A stretch of 64,000 nt of DNA from Algoriphagus marincola DSM 16067 (GTDB taxonomy: Bacteria > Bacteroidota > Bacteroidia > Cytophagales > Cyclobacteriaceae). The translations under genes and the position numbers were made by a program. Location of the stretch: the NCBI RefSeq assembly GCF_000429405.1, contig NZ_AUBU01000013.1:62001-126000 (forward strand), written 5' to 3'. The first letter of the stretch is position 1. Each line of letters opens with the position of its first letter. The notes beneath the pieces are model-generated. The model did not search any database and had not been told where the DNA came from. It saw only the letters and a program-made list of their open reading frames with translations. Positions 41,980 to 51,855 of this stretch are shown here, piece after piece.

Positions 41980-44505
41980 TTACTTGGGCTCGAAAATCAT
42001 ATCGATGCGGGCATCCAAATCTTCTAAGTGTAACTTAGACATGCGGTCGGAAGTTCTCGGAATGGCTCCTTTTATTTGTCTTTGGAGGGTTTTCAATTCT
42101 CCTCTTACCATTGGTCTGATATCAGACTGAGAAGCATTGATCTGAGGTCCAAGGAATCTACGGAACTGGGCAGGTACTTCTACCTCACCAGTCATAAGAA
42201 GCTCCAATCGCTCAATATGAGCACGTTGAAGTGCTCTTCTGTGCACATCGATGCTAGAGCCTCTGCTCAATTCTGTCCAAATTCCTTTGCGAAGATCATC
42301 GAATAGCTCGGTCATTCTGTAAGCCTCGCTTCCGTTAAGTGCTTCATTTTCTATTACTCTACCCAAGCGACCCCACTCAAGGATTCCATTGAGTGTATTG
42401 ACTTGTAGGCTACGGATTCGCTCTAGCGCACCGAAATCTCCTGTACGGGCAATGATTTCTTCTTCCATCAACCAACTTGGCGTTTGGAAGAGGTTTTCAT
42501 TCAAGAAAGCCACAGCTGATTGCTGCATTTCTTTAGAATTGTGTGTGTAGACTGGCTCTTCCTGACCTGAAGCGCGATAGACTTCCATCACACCACCTAC
42601 GTGAGTTCGGACATGTCCCATGTATCGGTTGAATTGACCCAAAACCTGGCCATACATTTCCTCTAGATCGCTAAAGTCCTTGTAAGGCTTTTCTTCTTCT
42701 CGCGTCCACTCCATCAGGTTTGGCATGATACGCTTTAGGTTTTTGATACCGTACTCAGATGCAAGCATGGAGTTGTCTCCCAAATCTTCGCTCTGAGTAG
42801 TAGGATCGTAGCTATTGCCTTGACGGCCATATCGGTAGACAGGATCTCCCTGCTTTTCCATGATCCATTGATCTAGTATAGCCAGTTCTTCTTCTGGAGT
42901 GCTGGCCTCAGGAATTGGCTTGTAACCCCACATGATCGCATACTTATCGTATGGTCCCACATCTGGCATCAAAGAAACACCCTCGTCTTCCGGCTGTGCT
43001 ACATAATTGAATCGAGCATAATCCATGATAGATGGAGCTGTTCCCATTGTTTTGGTGAATTCCGGGTCACGAAGCTTCTCGACCGGATAAGCATTGGAGG
43101 AGGCGAAGTTGTGCGGAAGACCTAGTGTATGTCCTACCTCGTGGGCAGATACAAATCGGATCAATCGTCCCATCACCTCATCCTTAAACTTCACGCTTCG
43201 AGCTTCAGGATTTACAGCTGCTGTTTGAATGAAGAACCAGTTTCTCAATAGGTTCATCACATTATGGTACCAGCCGATATCAGATTCGATGATTTCACCT
43301 GATCTTGGGTCGGATACGTGTGGCCCATATGCATTTTGAATGTCAGAAGCGAAATAACGGATTACAGAATAACGTGCATCTTCTGGACTCCAGCTTGGAT
43401 CTTCTTCTGGGCTAGGAGCTTCTTTGGCGATGATAGCATTTTTGAAACCTGCAGCTTCAAAAGCCTTTTGCCAGTCCTCAACTCCTTGCTTTAAATAAGG
43501 CACCCACTTCTTAGGAGTAGCTGGATCGATGTAATAGACGATTGGTTTAACTGGTTCAACCAATTCACCTCTCTTGAACTTCTCCATATCTTCCGGCTTG
43601 ACTTCCAATCTCCAACGATCCAGGTATCTTCTGGATTCAGCTTTTTGGGCATCAGCACCATAGTCTACATAGGATCGGCTAAACCAGCCTACTCGTCTGT
43701 CTGATAATCGCTGCATCATTGGCTCCTTTGGCAGAAGGACCATAGAAGAGTTCATCTCCAAAGTAATCAATCCGGTAGAGCTATTTGATGGAGGGTTCTG
43801 CGCTGAGTAGGTCATGACATAGCGAGCCTCAATATTGATTGGGTAGGTGTGAATGTGCTTGATGTAAGATCGATCACTATCCAACCGCTGTACTCTGTAT
43901 TGTGTACGTCTGTTGCGAGGTAAGCCTAAGGCCTGTACATCTTTTGCAAAAAGATCTGTTGCCTCGATGACGATTCCAGTGGAATCAGTTGCATCGGACT
44001 TGACGTCAAATTTTTGAAGGATGGGCTCCAAATTGGAGTTTTTTACCGCCTGAGCGATCGGAAGAGAATCAGCTGCAAAATTGTCAACCGAAACTACTTT
44101 CAGGAGAATCATATCTCCTTCTTTTTCCCATCGTAGCATCATGGTATTGGTACGCTCGCCACCATAACCTAGTCCGTCTGCGGTTTTAGCGATGGTAGTG
44201 ACCATGAGCATGTCTCTGCCCAGCAAAGAGTCTTGAAGCTCATAGAAGTATTTATCATCTATTTGATGGACTTTGAAAAGCCCTTCCATAGTTTTTGCCT
44301 CCTTGGTGATGACATCCTTGTAGGGTTTAGGTCCCTTTTTGTTGCCATTGCCATTGGAAGGCTTAGCTGCGGGGGCTGCGGGAGTATTTTTGGCATCTTT
44401 TTTCTTTTTCCGCTGCGCAAAGCTGTCCTCGGAATAGAACATAACACCAAGAATTCCCACTAGAAACATTAATCTCCTGAGAAATTTGGGTAGTGTGTTT
44501 TTCAT
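41980..44505 (-). CDS. Exported zinc-dependent metalloprotease (DUF5117/DUF5118/DUF4953)
   Basis: The 841-residue protein is counted from ATG 44505; a start at 44526 would add seven residues and weaken the signal peptide (about 1-31, ending SFAQ). A lysine- and proline-rich linker (about 32-65) follows, then DUF5118/DUF5117-type domains. The metzincin-like catalytic motif is HEVGHTLGLPH, with His at about 455, Glu 456 and His 459/465. The family is a large exported peptidase of Bacteroidota with unclear substrate. It is monocistronic with its own terminator. Confidence 0.9.
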   Translation of the reverse strand: MKNTLPKFLRRLMFLVGILGVMFYSEDSFAQRKKKKDAKNTPAAPAAKPSNGNGNKKGPKPYKDVITKEAKTMEGLFKVHQIDDKYFYELQDSLLGRDMLMVTTIAKTADGLGYGGERTNTMMLRWEKEGDMILLKVVSVDNFAADSLPIAQAVKNSNLEPILQKFDVKSDATDSTGIVIEATDLFAKDVQALGLPRNRRTQYRVQRLDSDRSYIKHIHTYPINIEARYVMTYSAQNPPSNSSTGLITLEMNSSMVLLPKEPMMQRLSDRRVGWFSRSYVDYGADAQKAESRRYLDRWRLEVKPEDMEKFKRGELVEPVKPIVYYIDPATPKKWVPYLKQGVEDWQKAFEAAGFKNAIIAKEAPSPEEDPSWSPEDARYSVIRYFASDIQNAYGPHVSDPRSGEIIESDIGWYHNVMNLLRNWFFIQTAAVNPEARSVKFKDEVMGRLIRFVSAHEVGHTLGLPHNFASSNAYPVEKLRDPEFTKTMGTAPSIMDYARFNYVAQPEDEGVSLMPDVGPYDKYAIMWGYKPIPEASTPEEELAILDQWIMEKQGDPVYRYGRQGNSYDPTTQSEDLGDNSMLASEYGIKNLKRIMPNLMEWTREEEKPYKDFSDLEEMYGQVLGQFNRYMGHVRTHVGGVMEVYRASGQEEPVYTHNSKEMQQSAVAFLNENLFQTPSWLMEEEIIARTGDFGALERIRSLQVNTLNGILEWGRLGRVIENEALNGSEAYRMTELFDDLRKGIWTELSRGSSIDVHRRALQRAHIERLELLMTGEVEVPAQFRRFLGPQINASQSDIRPMVRGELKTLQRQIKGAIPRTSDRMSKLHLEDLDARIDMIFEPK

Positions 44506-44613
44506 AAACCTTATTTTTATTTTCATTTAAAGTAACTTTCAAAATTAAGCTTGTGCACCCATCCGAACTTATTATTTGATGGGCGGTTAATAATTAAAAT
44601 TAAAGGCAGAACC

Positions 44614-45729
44614 TTGGGAATTAGGAAAAATATAGGAATTGTAGGGGGAGGGCTTGCCGGCTTGGTTTCTACCTATCTACTGGCCAAAAACGGACATTCG
44701 GTCCAGCTTTTTGAGAAAAAAAACTATCCGTTTCACCGTGTTTGCGGTGAATACCTATCCAATGAAGTGGTCGATTTCCTCAAGCGTGAAAGTCTCTTTC
44801 CGGAATCCTTGGATATTCCACAGATCGATACTTTTGAGTTTTCGGATACTAATGGGCAGAATGTCTTTGCCGATTTGGATCTTGGTGGAATTGGTATCAG
44901 TCGCTTTGCCCTAGATGATTTTTTATTTCAAAAAGCAAAAGCAGCTGGGGCGACTATTCATACGGGAATTCAGGTTCAAGAAGTGATCTTTATTGAGGGA
45001 GGAAATTCCTTTGAACTCACTTTGGCTGATGGGAAGACTTTTTCTTTTGATTATGTCATTGGTGCTTTTGGAAAGCGTTCTCGGATTGACTCAGAGATGG
45101 GGCGGGCTTTTACGCAAAAGCGTTCTCCCTTTATTGGTGTCAAATACCATATCCGGATTGATCGGCCAAAAAATGTGGTGGCTTTGCATAATTTCAAGCG
45201 GGGCTATTGCGGTATCAATGCAGTAGAAGGTAATCGTTTTAACCTTTGCTACTTGGGTAGAAGAGAGGATTTACGGAAGTATGGTTCTATTCCTGATATG
45301 GAGCAGGAAATTTTATGGAAAAACCCACATTTGAATCGGATTTTTCAGGAAGCTGAGTTTCTTTTTGACAAACCAGAAGTCATCAACGAGATTTCTTTCG
45401 AGAAGAAATCACCTGTGGAGCAGCATATCCTGATGACAGGAGATGCTGCTGGCCTCATCACCCCGCTCAATGGAAACGGGATGGCGATGGCTATTCATGC
45501 CGCTTATTTGGTGGCTGAGACTTTAGACCAATTTGACAAGCGGGAAGAAATCGAATTAAATTATCGAAAAGTGTGGAAGGCGCATTTTGAAAATCGCCTC
45601 ACTCTAGGAAGGTGGCTTCAGCGACTTTTTGGATCGAATATGACTTCATCTTTCGCCCGAAAGCTTTTGGCTGACTATCCCTATTTCTCCAGAAAAATAA
45701 TTCAAAATACACACGGAGAGCCTTTTTAA
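44614..45729 (+). CDS. FAD-dependent monooxygenase/reductase (geranylgeranyl reductase-like)
   Basis: The protein is 371 residues from TTG 44614; a more distant TTG (44551) would add 21 residues of no obvious use, and no ATG precedes the FAD motif. It begins IGIVGGGLAGLVSTYLLAKNG (dinucleotide fold), has FHRVCGEYLS and, later, MTGDAAGLITPLNGNGMAMA, the second FAD motif. Enzymes of this group reduce isoprenoid chains or hydroxylate aromatics. It shares a compact region with the UbiA, type III PKS and methyltransferase genes and overlaps the convergent UbiA gene by 4 bp. Confidence 0.85.
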   Translation: MGIRKNIGIVGGGLAGLVSTYLLAKNGHSVQLFEKKNYPFHRVCGEYLSNEVVDFLKRESLFPESLDIPQIDTFEFSDTNGQNVFADLDLGGIGISRFALDDFLFQKAKAAGATIHTGIQVQEVIFIEGGNSFELTLADGKTFSFDYVIGAFGKRSRIDSEMGRAFTQKRSPFIGVKYHIRIDRPKNVVALHNFKRGYCGINAVEGNRFNLCYLGRREDLRKYGSIPDMEQEILWKNPHLNRIFQEAEFLFDKPEVINEISFEKKSPVEQHILMTGDAAGLITPLNGNGMAMAIHAAYLVAETLDQFDKREEIELNYRKVWKAHFENRLTLGRWLQRLFGSNMTSSFARKLLADYPYFSRKIIQNTHGEPF

Positions 45730-46622
45730 TACCCAAACACCTGCATCACTTGGGTGTATTCCAAGAAGAAATAGATGAAGAAAGCATTCAAAACGATCGC
45801 TGAAATCCAATTCATTCCCATTGCCCAGGAGTAAGTAGCATAGCGTTCAGGCTGTCTGCGGACAAAGGCAAACCAAATCAAGAAATACAGTACGATGGGA
45901 GCCATCGCTCCCAAGAATACCCAAAGTATAGGCTCTAGACCCTTATCTAGAAAATACCAGCCAAATCCTGCTCCGGTAAGTGTGAAGAATAATGCTGAAA
46001 AGGAAAAGGTCCCGATTATTCCCAGTTTTCTACTTAAAGTCATATCCCCACGTCTTGCATCCTCGGAGTGCTGATAGACTTGTGTGAGCGGGTAATTCCC
46101 CCAAAGCATCAAAGAGGTTAGAAATCCCGGGATCACTACGTGGGACTTAACTATCACATCCCATCCAAAATCACTCAGTCCCGCATAGGCCATGGCAAAG
46201 GTAAAATAGCCCTGAAAAAGGCCGGCGATTAGCCAACTTAGCCAAGGATATTTCTTTAGCCGGATGGAAGGATGTGAATAGGCCATGCTTACTAGTCCAT
46301 AGACCAGAATCATACTTGCAAATTCCCAGTTGATCAGCCATCCTAAACCAATAGCTATCAGGAAAAAAACCATGGATAAAGCCCATAGGTCTTTGGTGAC
46401 CGTGGGTGGTTTTTTCAAACCTCCAATGCTCTCAGTATCCTTGTCATAGTAGCTGTTGTATCCATTGGAAGAAGGGTAGAGGAAAAGATGTAAGGCTAAG
46501 AAAACGTACAATAATCTACTCTCATTGAGATTGGGAGTAAGTCCCAAGGCAAACAGAAATACCGGCATCAAAAAGATTGAAAAAGGGATGCGGAGGTGAA
46601 GAATACTGGATCGGGTAATCAT
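45726..46622 (-). CDS. UbiA family prenyltransferase
   Basis: The 298-residue integral membrane protein has about eight helices. The polyprenyl-diphosphate site shows N53-x2-N56-x3-D60-x-D62 (NGYNSYYDKD), with a second Asp-rich loop QHSEDARRGDMTLS. The enzyme attaches an isoprenoid chain to an aromatic acceptor; here the likely acceptor is the product of the type III PKS whose gene starts 80 bp away on the other strand, so the two genes probably share a bidirectional promoter region. Confidence 0.88.
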   Translation of the reverse strand: MITRSSILHLRIPFSIFLMPVFLFALGLTPNLNESRLLYVFLALHLFLYPSSNGYNSYYDKDTESIGGLKKPPTVTKDLWALSMVFFLIAIGLGWLINWEFASMILVYGLVSMAYSHPSIRLKKYPWLSWLIAGLFQGYFTFAMAYAGLSDFGWDVIVKSHVVIPGFLTSLMLWGNYPLTQVYQHSEDARRGDMTLSRKLGIIGTFSFSALFFTLTGAGFGWYFLDKGLEPILWVFLGAMAPIVLYFLIWFAFVRRQPERYATYSWAMGMNWISAIVLNAFFIYFFLEYTQVMQVFGY

Positions 46623-46701
46623 AGAATGAATAACCTTTGCGTTAAATTTAGGTTTCCTAAGAAGTGCTTCTAATGTAAAGATTATCCGCTAACTTACCTG
46701 C

Positions 46702-47778
46702 ATGCCTTTTATCAATCGTATCGGCCGGGCCAATCCCGGAAGCCCTGTAGCCCAAGAATCCATCGCTAAATTCATGAAAATTGCTCATGGATTGGATGCA
46801 TTGGAAGGGAGAAAACTTGATTTTTTATATCGAAAGTCAGGTATTCAAAGTCGATACAGTGTGTTGGAAGATTTTGAGCAGGATTCGGTGGAGGATTTCT
46901 CTTTTTTTCCAAAAAATGAAACCCTAGAACCCTTTCCAGGCACAAAAGCCCGGATGGATGTTTTCGCCAAAGAGGCACCTAAGATTTCGCTGGAAGCTGT
47001 CCAAAACTGTCTAAAAGATTCTCCGGTTCAGCCTGGTGAAATCACGCATATGATCTTGGTGTCTTGCACAGGCATGCTTGCTCCTGGGGTCGAGATGCAA
47101 TTGATGGAAGCGCTGGGAATGAATCCGGCCACAGAACGCTATTGCATTCATTTTATGGGTTGCTATGCAGCTTTTTCAGGAATCAAATTGGCTGATAAAA
47201 TCCTTCGCGCCGAGCCGGATGCCAAGGTGCTTTTGGTAGCAATAGAACTTTGTACCCTGCATTTTCAGAAAGCCTACACAGAAGATAATTTATTGGCTAA
47301 TTCTCTTTTTGGAGATGGAGCGGCTGCGGCCTTGCTTTCCAATCAGGCGGAAGGCTTTGAAATCATAGATTATTCTTGCGCTATCCTTTCACAGGGAGCC
47401 AAGGATATGGCTTGGAGTATCGGTGATTTTGGATTTGAAATGTCACTCAGCAAATATGTGCCGGGGATTTTGAATGAGGGAGTGGAGCAATTGAAGGCTG
47501 AATTTGAAAGCCGGTTCAAGCTTTCAAAGATTCGAAATTTTGCCGTGCACCCTGGTGGAAAGCAAATTTTGGAAAAGGTCCAGGAGGCTTTTGGCTTTGA
47601 TCCTAAGTGTAACCAACATGCTATGGGCATTCTTCGGCAGTTTGGCAATATGTCTTCTGTTACTATTTTATTCGTGTTGCATGCTATGCTTTCGGATCAG
47701 TCACTTTCAGGAGACATACTTAGTATGGGTTTTGGTCCGGGACTGACACTAGAGACACTTTTGCTTGCTAAATCATGA
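46702..47778 (+). CDS. Type III polyketide synthase
   Basis: The 358-residue enzyme of the chalcone/stilbene synthase family has the catalytic triad Cys154 (FMGCYAAF), His283 (AVHPGG) and Asn317 (FGNMSS). It also has GDGAAAALL and GFGPGLTLE, as in known bacterial type III PKS. It condenses malonyl-CoA units on an acyl-CoA starter, yielding alkylresorcinols, pyrones or phloroglucinols. The start is ATG 46702. The methyltransferase overlaps its 3' end by 4 bp (ATGA). Confidence 0.95.
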   Translation: MPFINRIGRANPGSPVAQESIAKFMKIAHGLDALEGRKLDFLYRKSGIQSRYSVLEDFEQDSVEDFSFFPKNETLEPFPGTKARMDVFAKEAPKISLEAVQNCLKDSPVQPGEITHMILVSCTGMLAPGVEMQLMEALGMNPATERYCIHFMGCYAAFSGIKLADKILRAEPDAKVLLVAIELCTLHFQKAYTEDNLLANSLFGDGAAAALLSNQAEGFEIIDYSCAILSQGAKDMAWSIGDFGFEMSLSKYVPGILNEGVEQLKAEFESRFKLSKIRNFAVHPGGKQILEKVQEAFGFDPKCNQHAMGILRQFGNMSSVTILFVLHAMLSDQSLSGDILSMGFGPGLTLETLLLAKS

Positions 47779-48482
47779 TTGATTTCTCCCAAAGAAGTAC
47801 GCAGAAAGAGTGGATGGATGATCTGGAATGCGAAGGTGAGGTTTTGGAGCAAACTTTAAAGGAACTCAAGACAATCAATCGCTGGCTAGGAGGGAATCAT
47901 GTCACTACCGATGGAATTCAAAAATTAATCAATGCGGCACCGCCAAAGGGCCGATGGAAGGTAGTAGATATAGGATGTGGAGGAGGGGATATGTTGCGTG
48001 TCATGGATGATTGGGCGATCAAAAATGGTCAAAACATAGATTTTGAGGGAGTTGACGCTAATCCAAATATCATTGATCTCGCCAAAACTAGATTATCTGA
48101 CAAACCTTCTATAAATTTGTCAGTACAAAATGTCTTCGAAGAGGCATTTGTGGAAGAAAAGGCGGACATTATTACTTGCACCCTTTTCACCCATCATTTT
48201 ACGGATAGCGAATTAGTGGCCTTGCTTAGTACTTTACTTCAAAAGGCCAATCTTGGGATCGTCATCAATGACCTGCACAGACATCCTCTAGCTTATCATA
48301 GCATTCGACTTTTGACCAAGGGATTTAGCAAATCCCCGATGGTTGTGAACGATGCGCCCCTTTCGGTGCTGAGAAGTTTTAGTCGCCAAGATTGGAATAA
48401 TATCTTGGGTCAAGCGGGAATATCCGATTTTTCGCTCCGTTGGTTTTGGGCGTTTCGATGGCAAGTGGTGATTTCTGTTTGA
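47775..48482 (+). CDS. Class I SAM-dependent methyltransferase of the type III PKS locus
   Basis: The 235-residue enzyme has motif I VVDIGCGGGDML at about 63-74 and EGVDANPNIIDLA as the acidic loop. Its start overlaps the PKS stop, so translation is coupled and the substrate is very likely the polyketide (O- or C-methylation). No signal peptide or membrane helix is seen. Confidence 0.9.
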   Translation: MIDFSQRSTQKEWMDDLECEGEVLEQTLKELKTINRWLGGNHVTTDGIQKLINAAPPKGRWKVVDIGCGGGDMLRVMDDWAIKNGQNIDFEGVDANPNIIDLAKTRLSDKPSINLSVQNVFEEAFVEEKADIITCTLFTHHFTDSELVALLSTLLQKANLGIVINDLHRHPLAYHSIRLLTKGFSKSPMVVNDAPLSVLRSFSRQDWNNILGQAGISDFSLRWFWAFRWQVVISV

Positions 48483-48516
48483 AAATAGAATTTACTTTAA
48501 TTTAAAATCAAATAGT

Positions 48517-49344
48517 ATGGAAATTACACCAGAAATGGTCGATTCACTTATTGCACAAGGGATAGATCTTGTGTGGCTTATTATTCCCAAATTGATCTAT
48601 GCGGCCTTATTTTACCTGGTAGGTCGATTTATAATTGGTAAAATTCTCAAGGGTTTCAATAAAGTGCTGGAAAAGCGTGACAAGAATCCCTCATTGAATG
48701 ACTTCTTAAGTGGCGTGGTAAAAGCTGCGCTGTATGTTTCCCTTTTTATTGGAATTGCTACCGTCTTGGGAGTTCCCTTGACCTCCTTCGTGGCAATCTT
48801 GGGTGCTGCGGGTTTGGCTATAGGTCTGTCACTTCAGGGATCCCTTTCCAATTTTGCGGGAGGAGTATTGATCTTGGTATTTAAGCCATTCAAATCCGGA
48901 GATGTGATCGTCGCACAGGGTCATACAGGAGTAGTCAAGCAAATCGGGATTATTTATACCCGAATGACCACTTTTGACAACAAAGAAATCATCATCCCCA
49001 ATGGTGGGCTGGCAAATTCGGATGTAGTCAATATGAGTACGCAAGAAACCCGAAGAGCTGATTTGACAGTAGGAGTGGCTTATGGTACCAATATCAAAGT
49101 AGCCAGGGAGACTATCTTGGATATTTTCAAAAATGATAAGCGGGTACATCAGGATCCAGAGCCAGTAGTCTTCTTGAATAATTTTGGAGATAGTAGCCTG
49201 GACTTGGTAATCAGAGCCTGGACTGATGCGGGTGATCTTTGGCCAGTCTATTTTGATACCATGGAAGCCATCAATACTGCCTTTGAGGAGAAAGGAATTG
49301 AGATCCCTTTCCCACAACGAGTGGTGCATCAGGGTAAAGACTGA
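48517..49344 (+). CDS. MscS family mechanosensitive channel
   Basis: The 275-residue protein has three membrane helices (the third is AAGLAIGLSLQGSLSNFAGGVLILVF) and the MscS beta domain with FKSGDVIVAQGHTGVVKQIG and IIIPNG. It opens under membrane tension to release solutes during hypo-osmotic shock. It is 35 bp after the methyltransferase but functionally unrelated. A terminator-like hairpin follows at 49362-49393. Confidence 0.94.
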   Translation: MEITPEMVDSLIAQGIDLVWLIIPKLIYAALFYLVGRFIIGKILKGFNKVLEKRDKNPSLNDFLSGVVKAALYVSLFIGIATVLGVPLTSFVAILGAAGLAIGLSLQGSLSNFAGGVLILVFKPFKSGDVIVAQGHTGVVKQIGIIYTRMTTFDNKEIIIPNGGLANSDVVNMSTQETRRADLTVGVAYGTNIKVARETILDIFKNDKRVHQDPEPVVFLNNFGDSSLDLVIRAWTDAGDLWPVYFDTMEAINTAFEEKGIEIPFPQRVVHQGKD

Positions 49345-49361
49345 TTGCATTGGCATTTTCA

Positions 49362-49393
49362 AAAAAAGGAGGCTTTCGGGTCTCCTTTTTTTT
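49362..49393 (+). terminator. Terminator after the MscS gene
   Basis: An A-rich GGAGGC...GTCTCC hairpin flanked by A and T runs lies about 17 bp past the stop. It may also work on the other strand. Confidence 0.7.
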
Positions 49394-49625
49394 GGTTTTG
49401 AAGTAGCAGTATAAGTCTTCTGACTGATTTATTAAATCAATCGCAATTTGAAAACTGCCTCTAATTTGATCATTGCCAGATTTGGGCTAGGATAATCGGG
49501 GTAAAATTCACTCTGACTTTCGATTAAAACACTCCGGAAAACTGATAAATGTCATTGGTAAGGCTTTGGAAACTTGATAAGTTGTAATAGGATTAGAATC
49601 TATTTGACCTGTAAATTCTTAAAAC

Positions 49626-50105
49626 ATGAAGCTTTTCCGAAGTCTCTTGATGATTGTGGTTATTTCTCTTTCAATTTCTTGTTCGCAGGAGGATATGGAA
49701 GAGGTACTTGTCAAAGAAGGTCCTTTCAAAATCAGTGAACTGGCTGGCAATTGGGAGGCCACGAAAGCCCAATACAGTGTGAGTTCCCTATCCGTAGATG
49801 TGGTAGAAAATGGGGGTAGTGTTAGTATGTCCGTTCAAACCAATGGTAGGTTCACATTAATGGTTGATCCAATTGACAGGGAAGTATATACTGTCAGCGG
49901 AGAAATGTTTTGGGAAGAGTGGCAACAAACCTTCCGCTTTGCGATAAGATGGGATAAATCTCCGGAAGTATACGAAATATATGCACACACCTATGATGGA
50001 GGAACACTCTCCTTAAATGGAGGAGAGGGTAGTGGAGAGTATGATTTTAACAATGACGGTGATTTTGAAGAATGCACAGTTCATTTCATTTTCAGCCTTT
50101 CTTAG
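49626..50105 (+). CDS. Lipoprotein of unknown function (lipocalin-like beta-rich domain)
   Basis: The 159-residue protein has a lipobox Cys (SISCSQED, about residue 19) followed by an acidic stretch. Then ISELAGNWEATKAQY and seven or eight predicted beta strands suggest a lipocalin-like barrel; a DFNNDGDFEEC stretch near the end may bind calcium. Nothing in sequence or neighbours indicates a function. Confidence 0.7.
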   Translation: MKLFRSLLMIVVISLSISCSQEDMEEVLVKEGPFKISELAGNWEATKAQYSVSSLSVDVVENGGSVSMSVQTNGRFTLMVDPIDREVYTVSGEMFWEEWQQTFRFAIRWDKSPEVYEIYAHTYDGGTLSLNGGEGSGEYDFNNDGDFEECTVHFIFSLS

Positions 50106-50310
50106 GCGTACTAGTCATGCTTTCCTTGACATTGGATTTGACCTGAACAGAAATACATTCAAGAGAAGCATTTCAATAGATCCTGCCCTCCCTAATGAAA
50201 GCAAGTCTTGAGCCTAGTACGAAAGTGATATTTCAGGTTATTAGAAATGAAAGTGGCGATTCAAAGGAGGTTTTTCAAACTTCCCTGTCGGACAAGTTCA
50301 ATAACCTTCA

Positions 50311-51843
50311 TCAAGCCAAATCATCCACCAAAACCTTGTAGGTAGGATCTTCGATGATATTGACATCGATGATTTGGTCTGCCTTGGAAAGGAGCTTTCT
50401 ACAGTCTGGGCTTAAATGACGCAGATGGACTTTTTTGCCCACCTTTTGGTATCGCTCCGTGATTTTATTCAATGCTTCGATTGCTGACATATCCACCACT
50501 CGGCTTTCTTCAAAATCGATAATCACCTCTTCTGGGTCATTCAATACATCAAACTTTTCGCCGAAGGCAGTCACCGAACCGAAAAATAAAGGCCCAAACA
50601 TTTCATAGTGTTTCACGCCCTTTTCATCCACATACTTTCTGGCGCGGATTCGCTTGGCATTGTCCCAAGCAAAAAACAAGGCAGCCAAAATTACCCCGAT
50701 CAATACTGCGAGAGCTAAATTATGGAGAACAGCAGTTATCAAAGTGACTAAAAACATTAAGAAAATATCCTTTTTGGGCATTTTGGTGATGGTGCGGAAA
50801 CTCGCCCATTCAAAAGTCCCAATCGAGACCATGATCATCAATCCGGTCAAGGCAGCCATGGGTACTTGTTCGATTAGGCTAGACCCAAACACGATAAAGA
50901 CCAAAAGCATCACTGCAGCGACAATTCCCGAAAGTCTTGCTCGGGCTCCAGAAGACACATTGATCAAGCTTTGACCGATCATTGCACAACCACCCATCCC
51001 GGAGAAGAATCCGGAGGCAACATTGGCAGCTCCTTGTGCTATGGCTTCTTTGTTACTTCTACCTCTTGTCTCGGTGATTTCATCAACAATATTGAGGGTC
51101 AAAAGCGACTCGATCAAACCTACCCCCGCCATAATCGCCGCGTAGGGGAAGATGATTTGTAAAGTTTCTAAGTTGAAAGGGATAGCCGGAATGTGAAAAG
51201 GAGGAAAACCACCTTTGATACTTGCCATGTCCCCCACTGTTTTGGTATCTATTCCAAAGGCCACCACAATTCCAAAGACTACTAAGATAGCTGTAAGAGA
51301 AGCGGGAACAGCCTTGGTGAGTTTGGGAAGTCCCCAAATGATCAACATGGTCAAGAGTACCAAGGCAAGCAGAATATACAAGGTCTCTCCAGTAAGCCAG
51401 TTGCCATCTGCACCTTTAAACTGATCCAATTGAGACATGAAAATGATAATGGCAAGCCCGTTGACGAAGCCAAAAATGACCGGGTGAGGAACCAAGCGGA
51501 TGAATTTTCCCAGTTTGAGGCTACCTGCCAGAATCTGTATCAAACCGGAAAGAACCACTGCTCCAAACACGTATTCCACGCCATGCGTAGCCGCTAAAGT
51601 GACGATTACCACTGCGATAGCTCCTGTAGCACCAGAGATCATACCCGGACGTCCTCCAAAGATGGAAGTGACCAAGCCCATCACAAATGCCGCATACAAG
51701 CCGGTCAGCGGGGAAAGTCCCGCAATAAATGCGAAAGCAACCGCCTCCGGTATCAAAGCAAGGGCAACGGTCAACCCAGACAAAACTTCGGTTTTGTAAT
51801 CTACTTTTTGGCTAAAATCAAATAGGTTGAAATACTTCTTCAT
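50311..51843 (-). CDS. SulP family anion transporter with STAS domain
   Basis: The protein is 510 residues from ATG 51843 (an upstream TTG adds four). It has twelve or more membrane helices beginning SGLTVALALIPEAVAFAFIAGLSP, and a C-terminal STAS domain (about 420-505, VIIDFEESRVVDMSAIEAL). Members exchange sulfate, bicarbonate or other anions. It stands alone, with a long gene-free region upstream. No carbonic anhydrase gene is adjacent to suggest bicarbonate. Confidence 0.93.
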   Translation of the reverse strand: MKKYFNLFDFSQKVDYKTEVLSGLTVALALIPEAVAFAFIAGLSPLTGLYAAFVMGLVTSIFGGRPGMISGATGAIAVVIVTLAATHGVEYVFGAVVLSGLIQILAGSLKLGKFIRLVPHPVIFGFVNGLAIIIFMSQLDQFKGADGNWLTGETLYILLALVLLTMLIIWGLPKLTKAVPASLTAILVVFGIVVAFGIDTKTVGDMASIKGGFPPFHIPAIPFNLETLQIIFPYAAIMAGVGLIESLLTLNIVDEITETRGRSNKEAIAQGAANVASGFFSGMGGCAMIGQSLINVSSGARARLSGIVAAVMLLVFIVFGSSLIEQVPMAALTGLMIMVSIGTFEWASFRTITKMPKKDIFLMFLVTLITAVLHNLALAVLIGVILAALFFAWDNAKRIRARKYVDEKGVKHYEMFGPLFFGSVTAFGEKFDVLNDPEEVIIDFEESRVVDMSAIEALNKITERYQKVGKKVHLRHLSPDCRKLLSKADQIIDVNIIEDPTYKVLVDDLA

Positions 51844-51855
51844 AAGGCTGTTCAA

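Noticed and set aside
45715-45770. Hairpin around AATACCC/GGGTGTATT as terminator between the FAD and UbiA genes
   Set aside because: The T run precedes the stem on the plus strand and an A run follows on the minus strand, so neither direction makes a Rho-independent terminator.
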